This document shows positions 22,990 through 34,479 of a stretch of DNA of 64,000 bases, piece after piece. A program made the position numbers and the translations under genes. The notes under the pieces are model-generated. The model was not told where the DNA came from, ran no database searches, and worked only from the letters and a program-made list of their open reading frames with translations. Source of the DNA: Massospora cicadina (lineage: Eukaryota; Entomophthoromycota; Entomophthoromycetes; Entomophthorales; Entomophthoraceae); contig JAKSZP010006605.1 of the NCBI GenBank assembly GCA_022478985.1, positions 62,001-126,000 of the forward strand, written 5' to 3'. The stretch's first letter is position 1; each line of letters begins with the position of its first letter.

Positions 22990-23175
22990 AGCAGAGGATT
23001 GTAGCCTCCCATTGGGTAAGAAGAAAACTTTAGTATCTTGTATCCTAGAAGGAATTTGGCGCAGTGGAGAACAGTTGGGTCCCAGAATATGATTGCGCCA
23101 ATGCCCAAAATCTAATTGAAGTACTCCGCAAGCTTTTCCTGAGGCTGCAGTATCAAAGTCCAAGAAAGCCATCTC
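22990..23175 (+). pseudogene. E5 chromodomain
   Basis: One frame reads RRKL, stop, YLVS, stop, KEFGAVENSWVPEYDCANAQ and NLIEVLRKLF. This is the chromodomain pattern Y-L-V-K-W-K-G-(Y)-x-x-x-E-N-S-W-x-P-E, then N-A-x-x-L-I. Chromodomains of chromoviral integrases bind modified histone tails and direct insertion to heterochromatin, which fits the nested pile-up here. Confidence 0.75.
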
Positions 23176-23230
23176 TGCTATGAAGTTGGCCCCTGCCTAC
23201 AAAAAATTTTCCTTGGAAAATGCCCCTGGA

Positions 23231-23263
23231 GGGGGAAGGAGCCCAAAAAAGAGGATAGGGTAA
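23231..23263 (+). other. E5 polypurine tract
   Basis: A purine-rich run ending AGGATAGGGTAA directly before the 3' LTR. The same GGGTAA ending precedes the 3' LTRs of E6 (49490) and E7 (47360). Confidence 0.7.
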
Positions 23264-24150
23264 TGTCATGTTTAAATGAGATCATTGAAAAACCAACTGT
23301 CAAGACAAGGCTTGGCGTCAGGAGGCCCAAAAGGTCAAGTTACAGGACCTTAATGACCTAAAGCACACCTTGGACCAACTCTGGATGCAGGCCAGATACG
23401 CCCAGGTAGGTCCAGAAGAAGTGCATGATGACCAGCTCTATGTTATGGTAGTGGCACTAAAAGGGAGGAGTTATATTCTTAACAATGACGGTTTGGTTCA
23501 GTTGCTCAGAGAATGGGAGTTTGAAGCCCATTCAAATTTATAACATTTCTAAATTGGTATGGCTCATCTTGCATTTTATCACTTGAGCTTGTTCAATCTT
23601 AAGATTCAGTACCTTGGTTGATGGTGGGGTGAACTGATTGGTTCATTTAGACTTAGAACCATTTTCCACAGTTGACGACTCGCCCCCCTTGCTTAAAGTA
23701 TGGTTCTTGAAACCAAATTTCCTCATTGGTCATCTTCCTTATTAAAATATTCTGTTAGTTTACAGTTTTTATATGTTTACTTGGGAAAACCTGCGTGAAG
23801 ACCTCTTTGGGGAGCCTTGAACAACTTCATTTGTTTTATTTGCACAAAATCAACTAACAAACTGGTGCACCACTGGGTCGCCCTGTTCCCCTACAGACCG
23901 AGGCTCCTCAGCACTCCAACCCAGATCTCCGCTTGTATAAGCACTCACCTTTAAGGTCCACCCAAGTCTTGTTTGTTTGCTATCTATTAATATTTACCGC
24001 AATGTACACCCTTACCATGTGTTACTATATCTCCAGCACCTTCTGCTGAGCTTTGATCACCATAATACTGATGACTGGTTCCCTGGCGATGTGGCTGTGA
24101 ACCGCGCAAACCTCTCTGGGAATGGGAGAGTTATAAACACTCTCCTGACA
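23264..24150 (+). repeat. E5 3' LTR (887 bp)
   Basis: It starts TGTCATGTTTAAATG and ends CTCTCCTGACA, so the intact ends are TGTCA/TGACA, an inverted pair. Followed by the duplication ATGTC. Confidence 0.9.
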
Positions 24151-25290
24151 ATGTCTGAAGTTTGGGAACCTAAGGGACTTCAGCTTGGTGACATCTTATT
24201 GGTGGGCCTGGTTGACACTTGTATTGGAAACCTCTCAGACAGAAAACAACATAAGGTTCATGAGTTGTTGGAGAAGTTTTCAGAGTTTTTTGGTCTGATA
24301 CATGACTTTGAAATAATGAATGGTGTCCTACATCATGTGGAGACTGGGGATGCTCCCCCTTATGGTCCTAACCTTACCAAAAAAGCAAGGTTAAAGACGC
24401 CCAGGTGGAATTGGAGCTAAGACAACTTTTTGACGCCAGACTCCTAGTACCATCATGCAGCTCTTGGGACTCTCCTCTTCTGATGGTTTATAAAAAGGAC
24501 GGCAGCCACAAATGGTGATGGACTACTGGCAATTCAATTTCATCACTAAGAAGGAATGTTATTATCTTCCCCAAATTGATGATTCCCTCCGTCTGCTCCC
24601 CAGATTGTAGTACTTTTCGTTATGGCTTTCCAGCAGATATTGGCAAGTTGAGCCCACCCTGAAAATTGATCCAAGTGCACCCTCATAGCTAACAAAGGAC
24701 TATCCAAGCCCACGAGGATGCCCCAGGGCCTCTGTAACGCCCCGCCACTTTCCAACGCGCCATGGACATGATCCGTTAAGACTTTAAGTTTTTTATGCAT
24801 CCTTGTCTAGCTAGATGACATTACTGTTTTCTCACAAACCTTTAATGGACACATCAAGCATCTCAGGAAAGTCTTCTTTTGGCTTCAGAAGGCTTCTATA
24901 AAGCTTAAATCTTTGAAATGCTTTGTCTACCATTCAGAACTGGAGTTTCTGGGACATAAAGTTCTAAAGAATGGCATCCAGCCTTTACCAGACAAAGTTG
25001 ACGCCATAGAAAGAATGTCGCGCCCTCAAAGCCTAAGGGATATCCAGGTGTTCCTAGGCATGGTGGGTTATTATTTTGAGTTTATCTGCCCGTTTGAAAA
25101 CCTAGCTGAGCTACTATTCTACCTACTAAAGAATGTGCTGTTTGAATGGTGCCTTGAACAAGAAAAGGCTTCTAATGCCTTAAGAGCTGCTACATATACT
25201 AAACTTATTCTAGTCCACCTGCGGTTTGACCAACCCTTCTTGTTGTTTATGAATGTAAGTGATGTCGCCTTTGGGCTATCTTAGCCAAGC
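24151..25290 (+). pseudogene. E4 reverse transcriptase (resumes after E5), broken
   Basis: The pre-RT linker is open at 24151-24420 (SEVWEPKGLQLGD, HKVHELLEKFSEFFGLIHD). RT follows with SPLLMVYKKDGSHKW and YYLPQIDDSL in two frames. The polymerase box reads stop-LDD at 24808-24819, so its Tyr codon is now TAG. The thumb is open at 24913-25284 (FLGHKVLKNGIQPLPDKVDA, LRDIQVFLGMVGYYFEFI). Confidence 0.85.
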
Positions 25291-25690
25291 ACAACGAATA
25301 TCAGGTCGACCATCCTGTGGCCTATTTTAGTAAGACACTGAGTAAAGCCAAATGGAACTACAATGTTACCAAGAGGGAGCACCTGGCTGCCTGATAGCCA
25401 TCAAAAATTTTCACCCTTATCTTTATGGTACCCACTTTACCATTGTCACCAACCACTTCTTACTCTGGTGACTCCAGCAAAGGAAGGACCCAGATGGCCT
25501 TTTAGCCGGATGGACCTTATGACTGCTGAGCTATGATTTTACCATTGTCCATTGCATAGGCTCTATTCACCAAAACGCCAACGGTCTCTTCAATGCCGGT
25601 TCTAGCAGCTTTGACCCACAATGAACTCTACTGTATGATCTAATAGGTCAATCTGAGTGATGAGAGTTGGAAACTTTCGAGGTCCAAAAT
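25291..25690 (+). pseudogene. E4 RNase H, broken
   Basis: Pieces reading PVAYFSKTLSKAKWNYNVTK, REHLAA and FHPYLYGTHFTIVTNH lie at 25313-25460. The connection sequence that follows aligns with the ALKLQ--D--I motif of the other elements, and ends at an HQNANGLF-like motif near 25570-25590. Confidence 0.7.
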
Positions 25691-25699
25691 GAGCTCTGA

Positions 25700-26600
25700 A
25701 GGATGACTCAAGACACTCAAATTAAGGACGGGTTGCTCTAAAATTGGGGCAATAATATCTGGGTCCCTCATGTCTGCCCTTCTTCATGAACCAATGTTAT
25801 TCCAAAGGGCCATTCTACTGTGGGACACGGGGAAGTTAAGAAGACTCACAAATGGCTGGAGACATGATGTTACTGGGACCAAATGGTAGAGACCATCCAA
25901 AAGGTTTTGGAGGCATGTATGACTTGCCAATCCCAAGACCAAGCCAATCCTCGATTTCAACACTTGGTCATTGTCCTGAAGGGCCCTTCAATGATGTTAG
26001 CATTGATGTGGTGGGACCACTTCCCACTGGGTTTCATGGCCATATTTAAAAACCTAGCCATGGACCATCTAACCAAGTGGATTGAAGCAATTTTGGTCCC
26101 AGATGTCACCGCAAAAGCCACAGCCCTCTTTCTTATTTGATTCCTTTTCATCCAGCATGGTGCCCCCAAACCTCACTTATGGACAATGGGTTGAGATTAC
26201 CCTCACAAATAATACAGGAGCTTACCTCACTATTTGGCACTAAAGAGAGTTTTTCTGCCCCTTTCCACCCATCAACTAATGGGTTGCTAGAATGCACTAA
26301 CAGAACTCTTATCTCCTTTTTATGTAAGATGACCGCCTCAGATCCTGCTCTCTGGATTCACTACCTACTTAGCGCTTTTAAGCCTAAAGATAAGCTATCA
26401 CTGATTAATCAAGATATCCCCATTTGAAGTTCTGTATGGGCATGCTCCCCGGCTACCAAGTAGCGTTTAGCCATTATCTTGAGACCTCCACACCTGAAAA
26501 CTCTGAGTAACTAAGAGGGCCTTAGCTGATAAAATTGTCCGGCTTTAAGCCCTAGACACACAAGGCATTGTCATCACTACAGTAAGAGAGACATCCTAAT
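25700..26600 (+). pseudogene. E4 integrase, broken
   Basis: The finger cysteines are in ACMTCQSQ (25915-25935). The core is in two frames (DVVGPLPTGFHGHI; KNLAMDHLTKWIEAI). The second catalytic motif LMDNGLRLPSQIIQEL and the third-residue region PFHPSTNGLLECTNRTL are in the frame 26137-26427, with D and E both kept. FEVLYGHAPRLP-like sequence is near 26425. Confidence 0.8.
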
Positions 26601-26838
26601 GTAACCTTGGCTGATCCTCCTTAACAACTTTCCAATTAAGTGATCTTGTTCTCTTCTATCACCATTGACCTGGAGGTTTACAAAATAAGTAGACGTCCTT
26701 TGGTCCAAACCTTAAAAGGGTATTTATAGGGTGAAGTCAGAGTACTTCATTGCTAACGCCACCCAAGGAATTGTGGTAAATAGTGTGCATGGCCAGTTCT
26801 TCAGCCCTATACCCCCTCCAACAGGACTGAGGGGGTGT

Positions 26839-27388
26839 TGTCAGGACTCAAGATAAAACAAATCAAAATCCCTACTTCCAAATTGAGACACAGTGAATTG
26901 ACTCTTGAGCCTATTTGAATATAGCCTTATCTTGATGACATTGAACCCAAATTCAGTAAGGAATCTGCACGTGTTCGAGATTTGATGGAGAAATCTTCAG
27001 GAATCTTGTCCCCAATTCCTGAATCACAAGAGGCGCGATTTCCACTAATACAGTCATATGGGCAAATAAGTACAATGAGGGTGCCGCCCAGGCGGTCAAT
27101 CTGGAAGGCCATGAAAGATCCTGAGCGGATGAGGCCACAAAGACCCTTGAGGCACCGTTTCCCTATGCACCCTATAAATAGAACACATTTTAATCTAATA
27201 AAGTAGTAGGTATCAAGTTCATCCTTACATTTTGACCTTCTCTATAATAATTAGCTCAACTTTTTGCTCTGAACTTTAATTTTACTAAGGTTTTTAGTTT
27301 GAATCCTTGTGCAATAACTTATAAAAAATTTCTGTTTTAGGCCCATTTTTAAACCACAGCGACAGTCTAGAGAACTGTAACGCCAAGA
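26839..27388 (+). repeat. E4 3' LTR (550 bp)
   Basis: Preceded by the purine run GACTGAGGGGGTGT. It starts TGTCAGGACTC and ends GTAACGCCAAGA, where the last CA has become GA. Followed by ATAAT at 27389-27393, the second copy of the target-site duplication. Confidence 0.9.
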
Positions 27389-27507
27389 ATAATTATTTAC
27401 TTTTGGTAAGTGACTTAAATGCAGATAATCTTGATAACCCATCTGCAAACTGATGAACTGCTCCCACTTTAAATATAATTTCAAAATGTAGGCTTGCAGC
27501 TTAAGAG
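27389..27507 (-). mobile_element. E3, resumed: end of RNase H
   Basis: On the minus strand this short segment reads FEIIFKVGAVHQFADGLSRL, the conserved end of RNase H that precedes the integrase finger. It is exactly the part missing at the E3 break at 14613, which confirms that E4 landed inside E3. It is cut on its right by the LTR of E6. Confidence 0.8.
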
Positions 27508-28223
27508 TTTCATGTTTAAATGTATTTATTTGAGAGAACTGATTGTAAGGAAAAGCTGGGCGTGAAGAGGCTAAGAAGATAAAGTTAGCGGGCCTGCCTG
27601 ACCTGAAGCATAGCCTGGATCTACGCTGGGTAAAGGCAAGTTATGCTCAAGCCATTCTTGAGGATGTGTATGATGGTAAGATGAGTGTTACATCTGCAAT
27701 GTTAGAATGCACCAGATATCTAGAAAACTATGATAGAACCTCACATTTAGATATTAAATGGGGCTTCAAGACCTGTTCAATTTATAGTATTGCTAGATTT
27801 AGGGAAAATTAAGCTTCAGTCAAACACTCAAGCGTTGCTTAATTGAGCTACAGTACTACATGATATGTGAAGCTGCATTTATTGGTTCAATTGGGCGCTT
27901 ACTTCACCCAATGGATGATGAGTTACCCTCAATTGTTTATTTAAAAAATCTCTTTTCTAACTTTCTTCGTTAATTTACTTGGTTCATAATAAAAACAAGT
28001 TCATTTTCTGAAACTATGTACATATGATTGTTACTCTTTGCTGACCTCCAGAAAGGCTCAGATAACGGATTAATGTGCAAACCTCACCCTGGGCCCTTTA
28101 GGCACCGTCCTTCTTTATGGTGCCCTGTTTTCCCTCCTGCTACATATTGTTTCCAGGTTGTGGTGTGGGACTTTCCAAACCACTTCTCCAGGAACACGAT
28201 CGTTATAGACACACTATCTGATA
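27508..28223 (+). repeat. E6 5' LTR (about 716 bp)
   Basis: It starts TTTCATGTTTAAATG, matching TGTCATGTTTAAATG of E5 with a damaged first triplet, and ends CTATCTGATA like the E5 5' LTR. It is about 170 bases shorter than the E5 LTRs. Confidence 0.7.
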
Positions 28224-28239
28224 ATAGTCACCCAATTAA

Positions 28240-29400
28240 CCTCCTATTGGGCTTGTTGAAGTTTTTTCTGTTTGGAATTTTCTCTTTAGGTGATGGGGTG
28301 TGCTGGCTGTGCGCCGTAGTTTTGATGAATGTGGCCATGGCATTAGCATTCATTTTGGCAATGCGCCAGCTTGACGTGTCTCTGTCTACTGTTTGTGGTG
28401 TGACTCCCACCTTTATGCAAGTACTTGGTGGTTTTGGACTGTACAAGGCTCAGTTGCTTGGGCTTCAAATTTTTCCACTTCATTTAATTAAAAAAACACA
28501 GCTCTCGCTTGCTTCTCCTAGCGCTGAGCGTCTGCGGCAGATTTTAACCCTGGGATCATTCCTGGGTATTTTGAGTTTGGGAAAATATGTAAAGGGTGGA
28601 AGAGATGATAGAAGATTTGTAAAGACTCCTGGAAGCGTGGCAAAAAAGGGTCTCTGCCTTTCAAAGCTTCCATAGGTCATTTGTGCACTATCTTTTTGGG
28701 CGCCTTTAGGCCCCCTATTTTTATGAATCTACTTTGGTCTTGAGCATACCTGTGCCTGAAGTAGTTAAAATGTTATTTCGTTATTCATCAATGGATATCC
28801 CTGAGAGGAACTACCCAGTAGGGCAGGCTCTTCCTGCCAACTTTAATAATCCTATAGAAGCTACAGTGGTGATCTCCCCACCCCAACTGGAAAGGAGTAG
28901 GTAATTGGGATGTCATGGTTTTACCTGGGGAGGCCCCTATAGATACTGGCCTCAAAAACTCATGCACGCCTTCTAAAATGGGAGTCTTATCTTTTAATTT
29001 GTCTTATTTGGATAAACTTGGGGTGGGCAGGGGTCTAGCCCCACGGTTTTATTTATTGTTTCAGCTGATTTCTTCGCAATGATATCACCTGTGGAGACCC
29101 CTATGAATATGGCGCCTGAAGCAAAGGAGTTCTACTTGAATGGGCATAGCCCACCATATACCTTCACCTTGTTATGGGTGAATTTGAGGGTTTGGTGGAA
29201 TCTAGATTCAAATTTAAATTAAACATTCATCTAATTTGGGTTCCCCGCCAAAACTCATTCCTGGGGAACAAGATGGACCCATTCATGGGAGGCCTAGCTG
29301 TGATAGTGCTGAATAGCGGCGACCAGTTGGCTATCCAAGTGGACATGGTTTCATTGACGCAAAAGCGCGTTTTTTCAACAAAAATTGCTTAAAATAAAAC
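28240..29400 (+). pseudogene. E6 Gag region, decayed
   Basis: An open frame at 28028-28675 crosses the LTR end and carries hydrophobic residues (ALAFILAM and neighbours). A matching block is present in E5 at 19110-19240. The frame 29174-29392 (NSFLGNKMDPFMGGLAVIVL) matches the E5 pre-protease frame. No zinc knuckle was found. The Gag assignment is by position and by E5/E6 similarity only. Confidence 0.45.
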
Positions 29401-29589
29401 GAGTCAAATAGAAGCTATGATGGGTTCATTATTGCCAAAATTCCTGTGTATTGCATCACTCCTTAGAGCCCACGCTTGTGTGCCAAGATGATTCAGAGAA
29501 ATGAGGAAGTTTAGAAAAAGTTAATGCTCTAAAATGTTGGTAACTAAGATGCTTCTGAGGTACTGTGGTGTATGTTCCATCAGTGGTAG

Positions 29590-30170
29590 CGGTTGCAAAC
29601 TACCCTTTACCCTTCTTTGATGAGAAACCCCAACCTATGGTTAGTAATTGTCAAGGGTGGACCAAATGGGAAACTGTTGGCTTTATATGTTGTCAATAAA
29701 GATTGTTATAGGTATAACCTAATTTCTGCTACTCTTTCCTCACCAACTAGGAAATTCAGCGCAAAAACTTTTGGTGGATAGGGGCCTCTAAATGTTCACT
29801 TGACTAAGACTTTACTGACTACCTTGAGTTACATTTCTTACCTGGTGTTAAATTAGGTCATGTGTATCCCAGGGTATTCCCACATTGAAGTTTTAAAGTT
29901 TTGTAAATTTCCAAGTGGAAACTACCATTTAGCCGACAGCTTTTTGGCAGTCAAAAATCTCCTATATTCAATTATCCTGGGCGTAAAGTGGTGGCGAAAT
30001 TTTTTTATCCAACTTAATTTAGGGGATAACACCTTGCTATTATCTTTTGAGGGTGGACATAAGTTAGTAATCCCATGTTGGAAGGAGACACCGAAGGCAA
30101 TTCGCCCAATGGCTAAATGTACACAAACATACCCTTTCACCCCCTGCTGATGCCTACTCCAGAAGTGTCC
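29590..30170 (+). pseudogene. E6 protease region, broken
   Basis: It reads LISATLSSPTRKFSAKTF where E5 has the strand leading into its protease active site. The active-site aspartate is lost. Then LADSFLAVKNLLYSIILGVK and WWRNF follow, aligned with the E5 stretch at 20010-20080. Confidence 0.6.
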
Positions 30171-30249
30171 CATACTTCTTGCTTGTAAGGATTGTAGTCT
30201 TCCTTTGATGCGGCTTATGTAAATGTTCTTCAATAACATTCTGAGATCT

Positions 30250-31560
30250 GTTGTAATTTTAAGCTCATATTGGACTTGGTGCGCATTTACTCAACTATCT
30301 ACCCTTTGAATTTAAGGGAAAAGGTAGTTTTGGATGTGTATGTCATGGAGCATCTAGCCAAGGGAGCCTATTTTGAAAGGCCTCCAAGTATGCTCACTCC
30401 TTATATTTTCTGAGGAAACAGATAAGACTCTATATCATGTGTAGAGTATGGTAAATTTAATAACGTTACCATCCCTGATCTTCATCCAATCCCAGTGGAG
30501 GCACAATATGCTCAACATGTGGTGCAGGCCAAGGTCTTCTCCAAATTCTTTTACTTGAACTCTTCCAGTCAGATTTAGATCAAGAAAGGCCAGGAGTGGC
30601 TCACTGCTTTATAGTTAAGAAAGGGTACTTTCCAATTCTATTTTGTCTTTTATTCTCAAGAAAGTGATTGCGATCTTCCAACGTTGTAAAGATGTGGCCT
30701 TAGGGGGAGTTGTTGGCATATGCGCGGTAGCCTACATGGATGACATTCTGATGTTCTCCACTGATCCAGCATCCCATGAAATACACCTGTGGCTATTAAA
30801 GCGTTTGAGGGTGGTGAAGATAACTCTGAAAATAATTATGCGAGTTTTTAAGTCTTAGGTTACCTTTCTGGGCAACTTTATTAAAAAAGCCGCATGATCA
30901 CTCCAGACAAAGAGAAGGAAAAATAAGATTGGCCCACACAAGTCTTAGCTAAGGAGTTGAGGAGCTTTTTGAGGGCTTGTAATTACCTGAAAAAGTTTAT
31001 TCTAAGTCTCTCTGAGGTAGCGGCGCCTTTGTATAAAGGCCAGTGGTGCCAAAGTATTCAATGGTCCTTGGCAATGGAGGATGCCTTCCAATCAGTGAAG
31101 TGCACATTGCTGTCCATGTCTTTTCTCCATCGCGTGGATTATTAGAGGGAGTTTATAGTGGCCACGGATGCTTCCAACTTTGCCATAGCTGCTCCTCACT
31201 TGAAGGAGGGTGAAGATGGAGTCAAGCATCCCTTGGGATATTTTTCTAGTAAAAAGTCCCTAAGATAGTTGAATTACACTGTTTATGACAAAGAACTCTT
31301 GGTGGTAGTGGAGGAAGTAACCTATTAGCGTCATCAATTATATGGCTCTTCTCAGACATTCCATATCCACACAGATCACCATGACCTATTGTATTATTGC
31401 GCTCCTCATGTCCTGACCATGCGACAAACCTGGTGGCATGAGACCCTTGCTCAAATAGTGTGTTCTCTTATGAGTTTAAAAAGGGCAAGAAGATTGGGTT
31501 GGATGATGCTCTGAGCCAAAACCCTGCATTGGAATTGGATCCCAAGTTCTTAGTTTTGCA
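30250..31560 (+). pseudogene. E6 reverse transcriptase and RNase H, broken
   Basis: The polymerase box is intact: AVAYMDDILMFSTD, YMDD at 30733-30744. The thumb region reads LRSFLRACNYLKKFILSLSE then VAAPLYKGQW. RNase H shows ATDASNFAIAA near 31160, YDKELLVVVEE near 31290 and HTDHHDLLYYCAPHVLTM-like residues near 31370. The connection ends GLDDALSQNP at 31498. Frame changes and stops are frequent. Confidence 0.85.
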
Positions 31561-31689
31561 CAGCACTCGTTTGATAATTACTAATGGTAAAATTGTAATT
31601 GAGCAAACACCCATCAAATCAGGCATGTCATTTCTTTCTGCACTGAGAACCTGGAGGGATACTATGTTCAGAAAAATCATCTTTTATCA

Positions 31690-32323
31690 GCTCCTATCTT
31701 TGGAATAATATATGGTTCTCACCAAATGCAAATTGAATTAGGAGGATATTACCAAGGGGCATCTTGTAAAGGAGAAGGATATATGGTTCCAGGGTCGCTT
31801 ATGGGTTCCTGAAAGCCAGCTCCATCCAGAAGTAATAAAGGAGTACTATGACAGCATCAATATAGGATATCCTAGGAAGTCGAAGACTTTAGAGATTATC
31901 CACTGTACCTATAATTGGAAGGGTTTGGCCGCACAGATCATAAGGTATTCTAAGGATTTCCTGGTCTGCAATATGATTGAAGCCAAATATTCAGCCTCTT
32001 GCGGGTTTGTTGGTACCAGTCTAGAAGGCAGAAGGGCCCTGGACCTCCCTCTCAGTTGACTTTATTGCTGAGCTAACTTTAACAGAGGGGTTGATGCTAT
32101 CATGGTAGTAATAAACCAATAAAATAAGTTCTCCCATTTCATTCCATATAACACCAAGGTAACATCAGCACAGATAGCTGAGCTTTTTGTTCCCTCGTTT
32201 TTTATCTGCCACGGGGTGCTTCAGAAGATTATTAGTGACCATGGACCCCAGTTAACGTCCTTAATTTTTAGAAAATATTGTGTATAACTCTTCAGATTTG
32301 TCTATGCTGTTCTACTGCCTACC
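31690..32323 (+). pseudogene. E6 integrase, left part (interrupted by E7)
   Basis: Finger sequence lies at 31840-32010; the core starts SVDFIAEL at 32058; the second catalytic motif ISDHGPQLTSLIF at 32231 keeps its Asp. The last residues are STAY at 32311-32322, followed immediately by the E7 LTR. The missing remainder is at 48645. Confidence 0.85.
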
Positions 32324-33598
32324 TTTAAATCCCAGGGAGCGCCCCTACACTGACTGGTTTGCATTCCAGTTCCCATCAGATAAGGGGCTGAGAAGGCAAG
32401 TTGTCCCTCTCGTCACCCAGGGTGACCTCGCCCACATTGTGAATGAGCGTTGGGTGACAGCTTACTCTTTAGGACCCCGCCGCCTGTCCATGTTTTGACT
32501 TTAGCCAAATTAGTACAGCAAATACAGGGAATTTGTTTTAAGTTATTGGGAAGTTGGCATCCACAAGGGGTAATAGGTACAAATGAAGTTGAGGCAACAA
32601 GCCTTCAGCATCTAGGCCCAAGTGCCCCAAAACTTGGTATTAAAGACCGAAAGGCACGTATTTTTGGCAAACAAATTGGCTAGTGTCAAATCTTCAGAAA
32701 AGCTCGCCAAAGGCTTTAGCCTTTGGGAAATGACGCCGCCACTTTGAAACCCTCCCAGAAGTATTAAGACCCCCATATGACATTTCTTGCTTGGTCAAAC
32801 AGACGCCAGAGTGACTGGGTGCGGGCGGCTTGGGTGCCCAAAACCTGTTCTTGACCTCATGGGACTGCCTCTATGAGGGTGGTACTGTGAGGTTCCCACT
32901 GCCCATCAGGGATACGCCATCACTATAGCTGTTAGAATTAATGAAAATTGGCAATTTGGATGTCTGTGGATGAACTGAATGTCACTTGGCCACCACCAAT
33001 ACTTTTGAAGTCAGTTCAAATTAAGTTTATTTTCCCCCTCGCTCAAAGTTCACCAGGCTAGGCTTATCTCAGGCGCCCTGATCCCGAGCTTTCTTAAGCT
33101 AATCCCCAAATCAATTGTCTATTTAAGCAGTCATAACACACTGAGAAATCAACAGTTGATTTCTTTGTTTTAAATTCAATTAAAATCTTCCCATGCTCAA
33201 ATATTTTAGTTAAGTTCAAATCAATTCTTGATAAACCCCTGTGACATTTACAATGTTGCCCTGCAGCACGCATATCCAATGGATTGTCTCAGTCATAATC
33301 TTAATTAGAATCCCCACCATAGTCACTTAAGCCTGATGTGCTAGGACCTTTATGGAAGTTTCCCTGATTCTACAACTCCTGACAACCAGGCCATTGGCCC
33401 TGAGGCTGCAACAGCCTAGTTTCTCGCTGGGTTGTCCTTTATATTTATGGCCCATTGGCACCTCATTGTTACTCATATCCTAGTATGCTTGAAACATCTT
33501 TTGTGTGACAATGCCTCTGGCATTCTGGCTCGCCTTTTGGGTTTTTTTGCATCCTAACTGGCAGGCTGGTCTATACTATATCTGCTGTTACACTAACA
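32324..33598 (+). repeat. E7 5' LTR (1275 bp)
   Basis: It starts TTTAAATCCCAGGGAGC (TATAAGTCTGAGGGAGC in the partner, so the original TG is damaged in both) and ends GTTACACTAACA. The block 33369-33505 is almost identical to 48413-48552 and contains CTTTATATTTATGG, a possible TATA region. The rest is visibly more diverged. Confidence 0.85.
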
Positions 33599-33879
33599 TA
33601 ATTGACCATCCATTGTTTCTAACCATTTCTGCCCTCCTTGTTAAGTTGGGCGACACAGTGGTTACATCTTCCTTATGAATGTTCTTTCAGTATCCTGCCT
33701 TCAGTGGATTGTTATTTGATAGCCAATGTTAAAAACAGTTCCCAGATGGCTTTAAAAGAATTTTTTATGTTCAAACTGTTCCAATACCCTCTACTTTCCC
33801 CTCAATCCACCCTCAAAATGGGAACTTCATGATTGGATTTGCCAATTTGGTCTCTTTTTCTGTATTTAACGTTGCATAA

Positions 33880-34200
33880 GTATCCATATTGGTCCCAGGT
33901 ACTGACGCCGCTCCTGCACCTGAGTTGGTGTGCTCCGTCACACCAGCCTTTGCAATCTCTTTGGTGTCAGCAGAAAAGTCCATATCCGCCAATAAACAGA
34001 ATTACGCCTACTTTTTATTGCTAGTGAAAACTATTAATGGGGCTCACCAAGTGTTCTTTGAGGCCTTGGTTGACACTGAAGCATCGTGAAACTTCATTAG
34101 TCTGGAGTTGGCCCAGAAGTTTGATCTTTATTTAGACCTGGGGCCAGCAGTGTTGGTCGCTCTGTCAGCCTCCCAGTAATCCTATAAAGTACTCTCCCAG
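33880..34200 (+). pseudogene. E7 protease, broken
   Basis: It reads NGAHQVFFEALVDTEAS, a stop, then NFISLELAQKFDLYLDLGP. The active site is D-T-E-A-S in place of D-T-G-A-S, so the catalytic Asp is kept and Gly is lost. Confidence 0.75.
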
Positions 34201-34479
34201 TACCCTTCTTGGTTCATCAGTTTAGTTTTTATGATTACTTTTCAGCTATGCCTACCCTCATGTTACTGATAATTTTGGGTGTGGGTTGGTGGCGTCAGCA
34301 GCATGTGAGAACTCAATCGGAATCTAACACACTGTCTTTACCAATGGTCAGGTGGAGGTCGAGTTCCCTTTATTGGATCCCTTATTTAGGCTCAAAACTG
34401 TGGATCAGTTACAGCCCTCATTTCCATACTAGGCCCTCTGCTAGATTTTCCAACTGCGTTGTTGGGCTACCAAAGTATT

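Larger units (their letters stand above)
18141..24150 (+). mobile_element. E5: chromovirus (Ty3/gypsy lineage II) inserted in E4
   Basis: LTRs of 886 and 887 bp with ends TGTCA...TGA(C/T)A. The duplication is ACGTC (18136-18140) and ATGTC (24151-24155), a single C-to-T change at a CpG. Removing E5 and one duplication joins the E4 reading frame from the dUTPase into the pre-RT linker. Internal order: very short Gag, protease, RT, RNase H, integrase, chromodomain, polypurine tract. Confidence 0.9.
14614..27388 (+). mobile_element. E4: Ty3/gypsy element, lineage I, split by E5
   Basis: Two LTRs of 552 and 550 bp (14614-15165, 26839-27388) bound it, flanked by the 5-bp duplication ATAAT on both sides. 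The element's own parts are 14614-18140 and 24151-27388, in total about 6.8 kb, a normal gypsy length. The order is LTR, primer site, Gag, protease, dUTPase, [E5], RT, RNase H, integrase, LTR. It sits inside E3 between RNase H and the integrase finger. Confidence 0.9.

Noticed and set aside
22861..23172. A 103-codon minus-strand frame
   Set aside because: It is opposite the E5 chromodomain, which is recognisable on the plus strand.
28028..28675. A 215-codon plus-strand frame with hydrophobic residues, possible membrane protein gene
   Set aside because: It starts inside the E6 LTR and crosses the LTR end. A related block occurs at the same place in E5, so it is leader/Gag sequence of the element.
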